DNA of 64,000 nt. It comes from Veillonella_A intestinalis (GTDB taxonomy: Bacteria; Bacillota; Negativicutes; Veillonellales; Veillonellaceae). Position 1 is the first letter of the stretch. Each line of letters opens with the position of its first letter. The notes beneath the pieces were generated by a model that saw nothing but the letters and a program-made list of their open reading frames with translations, ran no database searches and had not been told where the DNA came from. This document shows, piece after piece, positions 24,495 to 33,050 of the stretch. The translations under genes were made by a program, and so were the position numbers. Location: assembly GCF_943192895.1 (NCBI RefSeq), contig NZ_CALPCB010000003.1, forward strand, positions 124,001 to 188,000, read 5' to 3'.

Positions 24495-24914
24495 TTATTT
24501 TTTATGCGCTAATTTATAGTCCATACTAAAGCGACCAGGTCCAGCAATTAACAGCATAATAGCACCAAACATCATTTGTGATGGATAGTCCCAAGCCAAG
24601 AAACCCTTACCTAGTTCTAATACCGTAGCTACAAATAAAGTACCAATAATCATTAAGGAGCCTAGACGAGTTGCCAATCCTAAAACAAGCAACAGGCCAC
24701 CTAATAATTCGGCTGTGGCAGCCATAAAACCTAATACAAGATATCCACCAGTAATGCCAAATATTCCTAGCATACTGCCTACACCATATAAGGCTTGCTC
24801 ACCGCCAGCAAACTTAAAATAGCCATGAGCCATCATAGATAAACCAAATACAATACGATAAAATAATAAGCCACTATCCTGATAACGGAATAAATTTTTC
24901 AATAATACATTCAT
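24495..24914 (-). CDS. DoxX-family membrane protein
   Basis: 139 residues with four membrane helices. DoxX signature GLLFYRIVFGLSMMAHGYFKF at the N-terminus (shown here in two parts by position: residues 15-26 and 27-35) and ELLGGLLLVLGLATRLGSL in the middle. Bacterial relatives such as CatD take part in quinone or thiol stress responses. Its promoter shares a 16-bp element with the NmrA-like gene promoter, and an Rrf2 regulator gene lies next to it. Confidence 0.85.
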   Translation of the reverse strand: MNVLLKNLFRYQDSGLLFYRIVFGLSMMAHGYFKFAGGEQALYGVGSMLGIFGITGGYLVLGFMAATAELLGGLLLVLGLATRLGSLMIIGTLFVATVLELGKGFLAWDYPSQMMFGAIMLLIAGPGRFSMDYKLAHKK

Positions 24915-25010
24915 GCTTTACAACTCTCTTTCAAACTTTATTTAACACACAAAATAACAATCTATCGTTGTTTGAGCTCTACAACTAGTAACATCTTTAA
25001 TTACAAGTAA

Positions 25011-25039
25011 ATTATATAGCAATTAAGTTGTAATGTCAA
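25011..25039 (-). promoter_or_regulatory. doxX promoter with shared operator
   Basis: Minus-strand -35 TTGACA (25034-25039), 17-bp spacer, perfect -10 TATAAT (25011-25016). The element TTGACATTACAACTTA (25024-25039) is identical in the promoter at 26717-26745. Confidence 0.8.
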
Positions 25040-25083
25040 CACATACATCTTAGATTTGTTATTCATTTTCAATATTTTTATTA

Positions 25084-25114
25084 TAAAAAAGGCGCATGAT
25101 AATTCATGCGCCTT
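25084..25114 (-). terminator. Terminator of the Rrf2 gene
   Basis: Minus-strand stem AAGGCGCATGA/TCATGCGCCTT with ATTA loop and TTTT tail, about 80 bp after the stop codon. Confidence 0.85.
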
Positions 25115-25194
25115 GTCATTTACTACTTTATTCAATTAGTAGCATTTACTATACACACCACTATTGCAGCATATATCAGCTACGCTAAAGAATA

Positions 25195-25638
25195 CTATTG
25201 AGCATCCTTTTCAATTTGAGCCTCTGCATCTTCAATTACAGACGCCAAAGTAATACTCTGTAGCTCATTCTCCAATGCATTTTGAATTTGTACCAAGCGA
25301 TGATCTAACACATCATGAATATGATTCCCTACCGGACAATCCTTAGCTGGATTTTCATGAAAACTAAATAATTGACCATTATCCAAGGACTCTACAGCAT
25401 TAAAAATATCTAATAAAGTAATCTCTGATGGACATTTAGCAATCTTAATCCCCGAACTCCCTTGACGAGAATCCACAAGGCCATGAGCCTTAAGCATAAG
25501 GACAATATTGCGGATAATAACAGGATTTACATTAATACTACCAGCCAAAAATTTGCTGGTCACTTTATAATTTTTTTCAGCAATAGCAATGCAAGTAAAA
25601 ATATGAACCGCTATAGTAAAACGACTTGATATTTGCAT
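25195..25638 (-). CDS. Rrf2-family transcriptional regulator (YwnA-like)
   Basis: 147 residues. The N-terminus SSRFTIAVHIFTCIAIAE and the helix-turn-helix (TSKFLAGSINVNPVIIRNIV) followed by the wing with GSSGIKIAK are typical of Rrf2. Cys residues are in TCIA (15), KCPS and DCPVGN; the last lies where redox or Fe-S sensing Cys occur in the family, but the three-Cys cluster of IscR is not present. Neighbouring doxX and NmrA-like genes share a promoter element, so they are its probable regulon. B. subtilis ywnA also neighbours an NmrA-like gene (ywnB). Confidence 0.85.
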   Translation of the reverse strand: MQISSRFTIAVHIFTCIAIAEKNYKVTSKFLAGSINVNPVIIRNIVLMLKAHGLVDSRQGSSGIKIAKCPSEITLLDIFNAVESLDNGQLFSFHENPAKDCPVGNHIHDVLDHRLVQIQNALENELQSITLASVIEDAEAQIEKDAQ

Positions 25639-25960
25639 ATCATGCCCTCCTCAATTCATGTTACATAATGTGAAGGTACTTCACCTATTTATACTATGGT
25701 AAGCTAATCCCGCTTCTTAGATTAGTTCAATACAACCTTGTAATATTAAATATTACATTTTAAGTATAACACGAATTAATATAATTTACTATAGCTGTTC
25801 CTATTTGCCTCCTAATTTAAAGAATATAAGCTGAAATATATACTCCAAATAATCTAAAATATATACACTATAAGGTAAAGCTAATAAAACTATAAAGCGA
25901 ATAAAACTATATGCTAAACTATACACTAAAATATATACTTAATGATCTAAAGCCTATATT
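25639..25960 (-). promoter_or_regulatory. Rrf2 upstream region
   Basis: Contains a perfect 19-bp palindrome (25739-25757; arms TGTAATATT around A) and a second dyad GTGAAGGTACTTCAC near 25670. Both sit between the NmrA-like gene and the Rrf2 start and are candidate autoregulatory sites. The far part (about 25870-25945) holds degenerate AATAAAACTATA repeats. No gene is visible. Confidence 0.5.
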
Positions 25961-26590
25961 TTATTTGCCAACTACACTAATCCGTTGCTGTACATGATGC
26001 CCTTTTTCAATTTCATCGACCAAAGCCATGGCGTAATCAGCATAACTAACTACACTTTCACCTCGTTCATTAAGAGTAAACTCTTCACCACTTAATATAT
26101 ATTCACCAGTACGCTTGCCGTCCGCTTCAAATTCTGCAGCAGGACTAACGAATGTCCACTTTACATCATGTCTTTTACGAAGTGCTACTAATTCATCAGC
26201 CTGTGCTTTAGCTAATGGATAATATTCCTTAGGAAATTCTGGCGTATCTAATAGCTGCATTGTATGTTCTTTATTTACATACAAGCTACCAGCCCCACCA
26301 ACAACTAATAAACGAGTGTCCGTATTAGCTACAGCATCTGCTAGATGCATTAATGACTGTGTATGCAGATCTAAAGTATCTGGTGAAAACGTACCAAATG
26401 CATCAACAACAGCATCAAATCCAGCTAAATCAGCCGCCGTAATATCAAAAATATCTTTTTGTACAAACTGCTTAGCATCAGATTTATTTTCACTCCGTGC
26501 GAAACCAGTTACCTCAAATCCACGACGAAGAGCCTCTGCGACTACCAAACGCCCTACTTTACCATTAGAACTTACTACTGCAATTTTCAT
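25961..26590 (-). CDS. NAD(P)H-binding NmrA-like protein (YwnB-like)
   Basis: 209 residues in a Rossmann fold. The N-terminal loop reads VVSSNGKVGRLVVAEALRRG, a variant of the GxxGxxG nucleotide motif, followed by VTGFARSENKS. Atypical SDR proteins of this kind act as NAD(P)H-dependent reductases or sensors; no catalytic YxxxK is obvious. GTAGGAGG sets the start at 26590. Shares its promoter element with doxX and lies beside the Rrf2 gene. Confidence 0.85.
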   Translation of the reverse strand: MKIAVVSSNGKVGRLVVAEALRRGFEVTGFARSENKSDAKQFVQKDIFDITAADLAGFDAVVDAFGTFSPDTLDLHTQSLMHLADAVANTDTRLLVVGGAGSLYVNKEHTMQLLDTPEFPKEYYPLAKAQADELVALRKRHDVKWTFVSPAAEFEADGKRTGEYILSGEEFTLNERGESVVSYADYAMALVDEIEKGHHVQQRISVVGK

Positions 26591-26716
26591 AATATAACCT
26601 CCTACGATATACATCAAAAATTCGTTTATTGCAAGATTACTTATGAGCCCTTACTAACTAGCTACATCATGTATCGTAATCTCGCACCAGCATGTAACTT
26701 TATACATTACATGTTA

Positions 26717-26745
26717 ATTGTAGCTAACCTAAGTTGTAATGTCAA
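26717..26745 (-). promoter_or_regulatory. NmrA-like gene promoter with shared operator
   Basis: Minus-strand -35 TTGACA (26740-26745), 17-bp spacer, -10 TACAAT (26717-26722). The 16-bp TTGACATTACAACTTA (26730-26745) is identical to the doxX promoter. Further CATGTAATG lies just downstream. Confidence 0.8.
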
Positions 26746-26794
26746 TATTTACATTTTGTATATAGCTAAATAAATGTTGTTGTATTTTCACACT

Positions 26795-26832
26795 AAAAAC
26801 GACTCCTACGATAATACATCGCTAGGAGTCGC
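26795..26832 (-). terminator. Terminator of the first TerC gene
   Basis: Minus-strand stem CGACTCCTAGCGAT/ATCGTAGGAGTCG with TTTTT tail, 34 bp after the stop codon. Confidence 0.8.
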
Positions 26833-26866
26833 TCATACTTTTAAGTATCTACAACTTGATATACAC

Positions 26867-27544
26867 TTATTTTTCTGTAGTTTTAGATTTTCTCATACGT
26901 TTTACCATAAGAGCCGCTATTACGACTAATACAACGCCAGCAATTTCAATTACGCGCTCATAGCCCATAATATAAGGTTTCAAGAATGGCTCTGCAGTTA
27001 CCATTTCACTAGCTACCCACGCTAATAAACTACCACCAATCCAAAGAATAATTGGGTATTTATTAATGATACGTGCTAGTAAACGAGATCCATAAATCAA
27101 AAGTGGAACCGTAATTAACATCCCTACAATGACTAATTCAAGATGACCTTTAGCCGCACCAACTACCCCAATTACATTATCTATACTCATCATAGCATCG
27201 GCAATAATAATCGTAGTGATAGCCCCTCGCAAAGAATCCTTACTTTCAATATTAGCATCATCATCATCGCCAATGAGTAAATGAAAGGCAATCCATAACA
27301 AGACTAAGCCGCCAATAAAGTGAAGGCCGGGTATAAATTCTAAGGCTTCTACTAAAATGGTAGCAAAAATTAATCGCATAGCAATGGCCCCAAAAGTGCC
27401 CCACATAATTGCTTTTTCTCGTAACTTAGGCTCTAACTTACTAACAGCCATCCCAATAACAACGGCATTATCACCGGCTAGCAAAATATCCACTACAATA
27501 ATTTTGCCAATCATAATCCATGTACTTACTTCTAAAAACTCCAT
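26867..27544 (-). CDS. TerC-family membrane protein, copy 1
   Basis: 225 residues with about seven helices. Family signature VVDILLAGDNAVVIGMA near residue 18 and IADAMMSIDNVIGVVGAA near 115, both with membrane Asp residues proposed to bind metal. Related YkoY/MeeF proteins help export manganese or metallate exported enzymes. The internal ATG at 27544 after GGTGG matches the paralogue at 45 kb better than the ATG 4 codons upstream. It lies 70 bp after a nitroreductase gene. No yybP-ykoY riboswitch fits in that gap. Confidence 0.85.
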   Translation of the reverse strand: MEFLEVSTWIMIGKIIVVDILLAGDNAVVIGMAVSKLEPKLREKAIMWGTFGAIAMRLIFATILVEALEFIPGLHFIGGLVLLWIAFHLLIGDDDDANIESKDSLRGAITTIIIADAMMSIDNVIGVVGAAKGHLELVIVGMLITVPLLIYGSRLLARIINKYPIILWIGGSLLAWVASEMVTAEPFLKPYIMGYERVIEIAGVVLVVIAALMVKRMRKSKTTEK

Positions 27545-27614
27545 ATATACCACCATTCTATGTATAAACTGCGTTGTTCTTAACGTGTTACTTTATATGC
27601 AATGTGTCATAATC

Positions 27615-28145
27615 TCATTCTACATAATATACCCAAGAATCCTTACGAGGACTTGCTTTTGGCTCTTTACCATTCACATAACCAATGACACAATGACCGA
27701 TACCTACATATTCACCAGTAATACCTAAAGATTTTAATAAAGCCTGCCCTTCAAAGGATTCAAATTCTTCCTTAGCGCGATGAATCCAGCAACTCCCTAA
27801 GCCTAGAGCATGAGCTGCCAACATTAAATTACCCATGACCAAGGAACCATCATAAACATGTGTAGGTCTTTCTTTAGCCGCTAATACAATTAAAACAACA
27901 GGTGCACCATAAAAAGGATCCATGTCAGTACCCATAAGCTGTGCATTTCGCTTAGCTAGTTGGTCCCGCAATTCTTTATTTGTTACGGCCACAATGATAG
28001 GTGACTGCTTCCCCATACCAGAAGCGGCATAAGTACCAGCTTTTACTATTTTCTCAATCAATTCTTTTGGCACTGCATCTGGTTTAAAATTACGAATACT
28101 CCGCCTTGTTTCAATTAGTTGCAACATATCATCTGCTAACGCCAT
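27615..28145 (-). CDS. Nitroreductase-family flavoprotein
   Basis: 176 residues. FMN-binding pattern ETRRSIRNFKPD at the N-terminus, AGTYAASGMGKQSPIIVAV, and ANALGLGSCWIH-like AHALGLGSCWIHRAKEEFE near residue 130. Reduces nitro compounds, quinones or flavins with NAD(P)H in the cytoplasm; the physiological substrate cannot be read. It is followed by the TerC gene on the same strand. Confidence 0.87.
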   Translation of the reverse strand: MALADDMLQLIETRRSIRNFKPDAVPKELIEKIVKAGTYAASGMGKQSPIIVAVTNKELRDQLAKRNAQLMGTDMDPFYGAPVVLIVLAAKERPTHVYDGSLVMGNLMLAAHALGLGSCWIHRAKEEFESFEGQALLKSLGITGEYVGIGHCVIGYVNGKEPKASPRKDSWVYYVE

Positions 28146-28311
28146 TTATACTCATCTCCTCAAGGTCTTTTAATGGCCTATTACGTCTCCAAGGTTAAAA
28201 TAATGCTTATTATTTTACAATGAACCATTCTATTTATTAACAAAAGTCTCTTTTCATTCTATCACAATTTCTCTATAGAAAGTAATACATTATGTCTAAT
28301 TTTATGAAAAC

Positions 28312-28342
28312 TAAAAATAGCCCCTGCTTACTGCAAGGGCTT
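28312..28342 (-). terminator. Terminator of the pirin gene
   Basis: Minus-strand stem AGCCCTTGC/GCAGGGGCT followed by ATTTTT, 13 bp after the stop codon. Confidence 0.75.
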
Positions 28343-28354
28343 AATAAATTTACC

Positions 28355-29194
28355 TCAATATTCAACTTTATCTTTTATAAATGTGCCATTACGTAATTCT
28401 GCAAACGCTTGTTGCACTTCATCTTGTGTATTCATTACAATTGGTCCCGCCCAAGCTGCTGGTTCATGCAATGCTTTAGAACTAATATATAAGACTTGGC
28501 CAGCCTTATCGCCCATTTTCAAAGTTACTTCTGTACCTGCGGTCAATTTAACAGCTGTTTTTTCTTCTATAAACTCACCATTTACATATATATTACCTAA
28601 TAAAGTAAAGAGCATAACGGAATCTTCTTCTTCGGACTCAATGGTAATATTAGCCTCTGCTGCCATATGCACATCATAATAATCTAATGGTAAATGTTCA
28701 CCTTTATAACCTTGATGATCTTTATATTTACCTGCCAATAAACGAATTTTACCACCTTCAAAAGGTATTTCTTCAATATCAGCCCGCTTTATAGAATGAT
28801 AACTTGGTTTACTCATCTTTTCAGCTTGTGGCAAATTTAACCATAACTGAACCCCTAATAAACGATCTGATGCTGGCACCATTTCTTCATGTAAAATACC
28901 AGAGCCAGAATTCATCCATTGTACTTCACCATCAGAAATACCTTCTTCATTACCTAAGCTATCCCGATGAACCATTCTACCTTGTGAAACATAACTAATC
29001 GTCTCAATCCCACGATGTGGATGCATTGGAAAACCAGCTGTATATTCTTCTGGATTTATACTATCAAAAGAATCTAGCATCAAAATAGGATCAAACTCTT
29101 CAATTGTATTATTGCCCAAAACACGTACTAAACTCACGCCAGCACCATCTTGTGTTCTAAAACCTTTTACTTTAGTTTTTATTTTACGTTCCAT
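28355..29194 (-). CDS. Pirin-family protein
   Basis: 279 residues, bicupin. The metal-binding motif is clear: FPMHPHRGIETISYV with His residues near 59 and 61, then HRDSLGNEEGISDGEVQWM and GILHEEM carrying further His/Glu ligands. Bacterial pirins act as quercetinase-like dioxygenases or modulators of pyruvate metabolism; the role here is unknown. A perfect 26-bp palindrome lies 111 bp upstream. Confidence 0.9.
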   Translation of the reverse strand: MERKIKTKVKGFRTQDGAGVSLVRVLGNNTIEEFDPILMLDSFDSINPEEYTAGFPMHPHRGIETISYVSQGRMVHRDSLGNEEGISDGEVQWMNSGSGILHEEMVPASDRLLGVQLWLNLPQAEKMSKPSYHSIKRADIEEIPFEGGKIRLLAGKYKDHQGYKGEHLPLDYYDVHMAAEANITIESEEEDSVMLFTLLGNIYVNGEFIEEKTAVKLTAGTEVTLKMGDKAGQVLYISSKALHEPAAWAGPIVMNTQDEVQQAFAELRNGTFIKDKVEY

Positions 29195-29304
29195 ATTTAC
29201 GTACCTCTCTTTAAATAGTATTCTTTTTTGCTAACCTTGCTACTATAACAAATAATCTGATACTTATTTTTTATATTTTAGTGCAAATTTATTTCAACCT
29301 CGCA

Positions 29305-29330
29305 CAATTATATCTAATTAGATATAATTG
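29305..29330. promoter_or_regulatory. Perfect 26-bp palindrome upstream of pirin
   Basis: Symmetric around CTAATTAG: half site CAATTATATCTAA, the other half its exact complement. A MarR- or similar dimeric-repressor operator is likely. No T run follows, so it is not a terminator. No regulator gene is adjacent. Confidence 0.65.
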
Positions 29331-29442
29331 ATGTAGTTATATTATAGTATATCTTTTACTCCATGTAAATAGAGACTTGTAACGATTACTAAGTAACCAT
29401 TACAAGCCTCTTATCGCCTAACTATTCTTATATCCTTATATT

Positions 29443-30045
29443 TTATAGCCAATCTCCACTTGCTACAATATGACAAGTGCCACCCACCTCAATTACCCAT
29501 TCATCAGTAGACTTATATTGAGCATGCACTTGCAAGACAGAAACACGTCCCATATCCTCCCCTTGATACACTGTATAAGTAATATCTGAAGCGTTGAAAT
29601 AATTATGATGTAATAAATAGCCTGCTAAATCTCCATTAGCGCTCCCTGTCGCAGGATCCTCTACAAAGTCTTCCATTAAACAGCGAGCCGATAATTGCGT
29701 CGCACCTTCTTGCACAAAGAAAAGATGATTACAATTACAAGCAGGATGTTTATCAACATAGGTCTTAAATGCCTCTTTATTTACTTTCACTGCCCGCAAA
29801 GCTTCTCTTGAAGTCAGTGGTATAATCACAGCTTCTAAGCCTGTGCTCACCCATTGTACAGGAAATTCATTAGCTATATCAGCGTCTATAATTCCAAAAA
29901 TAGAGGCAATTTCACGTTTATCAATACATTCACCAAAAGTAGGTGCCTTCTGGCTCATAGTCAATGTATCGCCCTTAATTGCTACTGGAATTTGACCGAC
30001 TTTTAAATTTAAAATAACGTCCTCTGATCGCCCTCCTTTGCTTAA
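29443..30045 (-). pseudogene. PhzF-family gene lacking its N-terminal domain
   Basis: About 200 codons matching the second half of PhzF-like isomerases: VILNLKVGQIPVAI, MSQKAPTFG, VQWVSTGLEAVIIPL and the C-terminal FVEDPATGSANGDLAGYLL. The first ~100 residues, which carry the family's catalytic Glu, are missing; the frame opens at a stop codon at 30046-30048. An SD-like AAAGGAGGG near 30032 and a start at 29964 or 29958 could still give a 171-173-residue product. A weak stem-loop follows at 29376-29415. Probably inactive as an isomerase. Confidence 0.7.
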
Positions 30046-30082
30046 TTATAGCAAAAACAACTATAAAGACATACTAATTCAT

Positions 30083-30130
30083 AAAAAACTGTAGCAACCT
30101 CTCCCAAAAGAGGTTTGCTACAGCTTTTTA
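30083..30130. terminator. Terminator of the luciferase-like monooxygenase gene
   Basis: Long stem CTGTAGCAAACCTCT/AGAGGTTGCTACAG with flanking A and T runs on both sides. The monooxygenase stop codon is 2 bp away. Confidence 0.85.
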
Positions 30131-30132
30131 TT

Positions 30133-31173
30133 TTATCTATTTTTTACTACATCAGCTAATAATTGATAGGAGTGAATTTGCGCCTTTGTATCATAAATTA
30201 GGCTATTAGCCATAATTTCTTCAAACTCTACGCGCTGTTGTAACTCTTTCAGCTGTTCGTTAGCCGTCTTAGGACTACCAATTAAAGAAACTGAAGCCAT
30301 TTGTCTTACAATCGCTTGTTCTCTAAATGCTAAATCTTCCGCTCTAAAAGAAATCGGTCCAAAATGAGGTGCTGTTCTAGCCGCTACATAATTATCCCAG
30401 ATTTCATCTTCTGAATTAACTGGCGGTTGCAACCCTTTGCGACTATTAGTTACAACGCCTAAAAAACTCTGTGTCTGCGTTGTTGCTAACCGAATAGCTT
30501 CTTCATCGCTATCCGCTAAAATCGCATTAAGGCCTAAAATAACATACGGTTTATCTAATACATCAGATGGTTTAAAACGTTCTCTATAAATAGCAATTGC
30601 ATCTTCCATCATAGTTGGTGCAAAGTGAGCTGCAAAGGAATATGGCAGACCTAATTCAGCCGCCAAATACGCACTATCTGTACTAGAACCTAAAATATAA
30701 AATGGTACATCAATACCAGCAGCAGGATACGCATGTACTGGATTGGTATCATTAAAATAGCCTTTTAACTCGTCTAACTCACTAGCAAAATCTGTATATA
30801 AATTTTGAGTGCGACGCAAAGCTCGTGCTGTTACTTGATCAGTACCAGGCGCTCTACCAAGACCTAAGTCTACACGATTCGGATATAAAGTTTCTAAGGT
30901 ACCATATTGCTCTGCCACAATATAAGGACTATGGTTTGGAAGCATTACCCCTCCAGAGCCTACCCGAATAGACTTTGTATTTGCTAGTGTATGTTGAATT
31001 AACAATTGTGTAGCGCTACTGCCTATGTTCTTCATATTATGATGTTCTGCAATCCAATACCGTTCATAGCCAAAACTTTCAACTTGTTTTGCCAATTCGG
31101 TCATATCTTGAAACGCTTCACTATGTGTTTGTCCTTCTCTCAAAGGAACTAAATTTAAAACAGATACTTTCAT
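30133..31173 (-). CDS. Luciferase-like monooxygenase (MsnO8/LLM class)
   Basis: 346 residues of the bacterial luciferase-like TIM-barrel family. Visible features: VLNLVPLREGQTHSEAFQD, YERYWIAEHHNMKNIGSSA, VGSGGVMLPNHSPYIVAEQYG, LGLGRAPGTDQ. The enzyme probably uses reduced flavin and oxygen, or acts as an F420/FMN-independent reductase in an anaerobe; the substrate is unknown. Its promoter carries an MhqR-like palindrome, suggesting induction by quinones or similar electrophiles. Confidence 0.88.
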   Translation of the reverse strand: MKVSVLNLVPLREGQTHSEAFQDMTELAKQVESFGYERYWIAEHHNMKNIGSSATQLLIQHTLANTKSIRVGSGGVMLPNHSPYIVAEQYGTLETLYPNRVDLGLGRAPGTDQVTARALRRTQNLYTDFASELDELKGYFNDTNPVHAYPAAGIDVPFYILGSSTDSAYLAAELGLPYSFAAHFAPTMMEDAIAIYRERFKPSDVLDKPYVILGLNAILADSDEEAIRLATTQTQSFLGVVTNSRKGLQPPVNSEDEIWDNYVAARTAPHFGPISFRAEDLAFREQAIVRQMASVSLIGSPKTANEQLKELQQRVEFEEIMANSLIYDTKAQIHSYQLLADVVKNR

Positions 31174-31250
31174 AGCTGCCTCCTGTTTAAGTTATATGTA
31201 AGCTCCCATATATACCTTTTCATACCCTAACTAATCCTATTTTATATCAA

Positions 31251-31309
31251 ATCTATAATTCGAGATTTTTCTATATTAATATAATACTCGCAATCTAATA
31301 ATATGTCAA
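31251..31309 (-). promoter_or_regulatory. Monooxygenase promoter with MhqR-like box
   Basis: Minus-strand -35 TTGACA (31304-31309), 17-bp spacer, -10 TATTAT (31281-31286). ATCTCGAATTATAGAT (31251-31266 on the minus strand) overlaps the expected start region and agrees with the MhqR consensus (ATCTCGAATTCGAGAT) at 14 of 16 positions. Confidence 0.6.
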
Positions 31310-31336
31310 TTGAAGAAGTTATAAAAAATACCTAAT

Positions 31337-31380
31337 AAAAAAACAGCAATGGCTGTTTAATCAGCACATTACTGTTTTTT
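31337..31380. terminator. Terminator downstream of the RclA-like gene
   Basis: Stem AACAGTAATG/CATTGCTGTT with an inner stem TGCTG/CAGC and T runs, about 200 bp after the RclA-like stop codon. Confidence 0.75.
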
Positions 31381-31397
31381 ATTACAAACTAACATTA

Positions 31398-31468
31398 TTC
31401 ATCCAACTCATCTTTATTTCGTCCAATTACACTATGTTTTTGGATGAAACACTATATAGTTGGACGAA
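31398..31468. repeat. Four interleaved 9-bp half sites
   Basis: TTCATCCAA (31398-31406), TTCGTCCAA (31418-31426), TTGGATGAA (31440-31448) and TTGGACGAA (31460-31468). The first is the exact complement of the third and the second of the fourth. Centres are about 20 bp apart. They may bind a protein or let the 3' UTR fold in two ways. Confidence 0.75.
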
Positions 31469-31573
31469 TACATGCAAAACTGAGTAACACATACAAAGGA
31501 AAACAACGTAAGCAAAATCTAATATGTAACTAAATCTATTATGCAATTAAATCAACTAAATCACTGAAATAGA

Positions 31574-32911
31574 TTAAGCAAATAAATCATTCAAACTTTC
31601 TGACATAGTTGGATGCGTATAGATAAAGTCACGTAATACTTGATAATCTAAATTCTGATCCATAGCCAATTTAATAAAATTAATGATTTCATAGGATTCC
31701 GCACAAAATAGCTGAGCCCCCAAAATTTTATTATTGCTGTCTATTAAAGCTTTCAAAACACCGTCTGTTTTACGAATTACTTTTGCTTTTGGAATAGCAT
31801 TCGCTGCTAAAGTAACTACTCGATACTCAAGATTATTTGCTTTTGCTTCTTGTTCATTAAGACCTACCCGTGAAAATGGTGGATCAATGAATACGGAATA
31901 GGCAAACGCACCACGATTATTAATTGTCCGTTCTTTATCACCTTGCATATCTTCTAAAATAATCCGACTATCATCCAATGAAATATAAGTAAATTGTAAC
32001 TTACCACATACATCACCAGCCGCCCAGATATTGGGAACATTCGTCCGCAAATGTTCATCTGTTTCAATAGCGCCACGTTTTGATAGTCTAATACCTGCTT
32101 TTTCAGCAGCCAACTCATCGGTATTAGGACGGCGACCAGTGGCTATTAAAATGGCTGACGCTTCTAAAGAATGTTGTGTTTCATCAACTTTATAATATAA
32201 AGTGCCCTCCTTAATTTCTGTTGCCTCAGCGCCTGTTATAATATTTACTCCCTTAGCTTCTAATACAGAGCGAATATTAACTGCTATATCTTCATCCTCC
32301 CGCGGCAAGAAAGTATCTCTATCTTGTACTACTGTTACTTTACTACCAAAATTTGCATATAGTGCAGCAAACTCAAGCCCTATATAGCCACCACCTAAAA
32401 TTGTCAACGTTTCAGGTAAATCATCTAACTCCATAAGCGTTTCAGACGTATACACCTCAGTACTAGCTGCTAACCCTTTAATAGCTGGGATAACTGGCGT
32501 CGATCCCGTATTAATAATAAATTGCTTACCTTCTAAGGTGATGTCCCCAGTAGCAGTTTTAACACTAATATGTGTAGCATCAACAAAAGAGGCTACCCCA
32601 TCAATAATATCAGCACCAGCTTGTGCCACTTTATCATAATTTGCTTTACGCAACGCTGTCGTCAACATTCGTTTTTCTGCAATAACTTGTTTATAATAAG
32701 CAGCTTTAGCTGAAAAGTCTGCCTTAGGTGCTAACTCTGCATCTGTTACTAATCGTTTCGACGGCAAACAGCCTACATTGATACAAGTACCACCATACAT
32801 AAACACATTTTTTTCAATCAACGCTACCGACTTCCCCTGTTTAGCTAATTTACCTGCTAACGTTTTACCTGCTTTACCAAAACCAATTACAATTACATCA
32901 TACGTTTTCAT
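31574..32911 (-). CDS. Flavin disulfide reductase, RclA/hypothiocyanous-acid reductase-like
   Basis: 445 residues. FAD site VIVIGFGKAGKTLAGKLAK, redox-active pair MYGGTCINVGCLPSK (Cys near 43 and 48), NAD(P) site LGGGYIGLEFAALYANFGS, FAD-binding AAGDVCGK and a dimerisation domain ending FIYTHPTMSESLNDLF. The IGFGKAGKTLA start is the hallmark of RclA/Har, which reduces hypothiocyanous acid made by oral and mucosal peroxidases. The His of the usual HPT motif is kept. This fits a mucosal or oral anaerobe. Confidence 0.87.
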   Translation of the reverse strand: MKTYDVIVIGFGKAGKTLAGKLAKQGKSVALIEKNVFMYGGTCINVGCLPSKRLVTDAELAPKADFSAKAAYYKQVIAEKRMLTTALRKANYDKVAQAGADIIDGVASFVDATHISVKTATGDITLEGKQFIINTGSTPVIPAIKGLAASTEVYTSETLMELDDLPETLTILGGGYIGLEFAALYANFGSKVTVVQDRDTFLPREDEDIAVNIRSVLEAKGVNIITGAEATEIKEGTLYYKVDETQHSLEASAILIATGRRPNTDELAAEKAGIRLSKRGAIETDEHLRTNVPNIWAAGDVCGKLQFTYISLDDSRIILEDMQGDKERTINNRGAFAYSVFIDPPFSRVGLNEQEAKANNLEYRVVTLAANAIPKAKVIRKTDGVLKALIDSNNKILGAQLFCAESYEIINFIKLAMDQNLDYQVLRDFIYTHPTMSESLNDLFA

Positions 32912-33050
32912 ACTAAGCCTCCTCTACACATTTTTCCATGCCCCTCAAGAACCGTCACGGAAAGTTTTCTAAATATCCATTAGCAATAAAACTTTTCTCA
33001 TAGTTTACGCTTTATATCTAATATATAGTAACTAGAGCCATCGTACTTTT

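Noticed and set aside
27545..27614. A yybP-ykoY manganese riboswitch before the first TerC gene
   Set aside because: The gap of about 70 bp is too short and lacks the conserved GGGGAG-type core.
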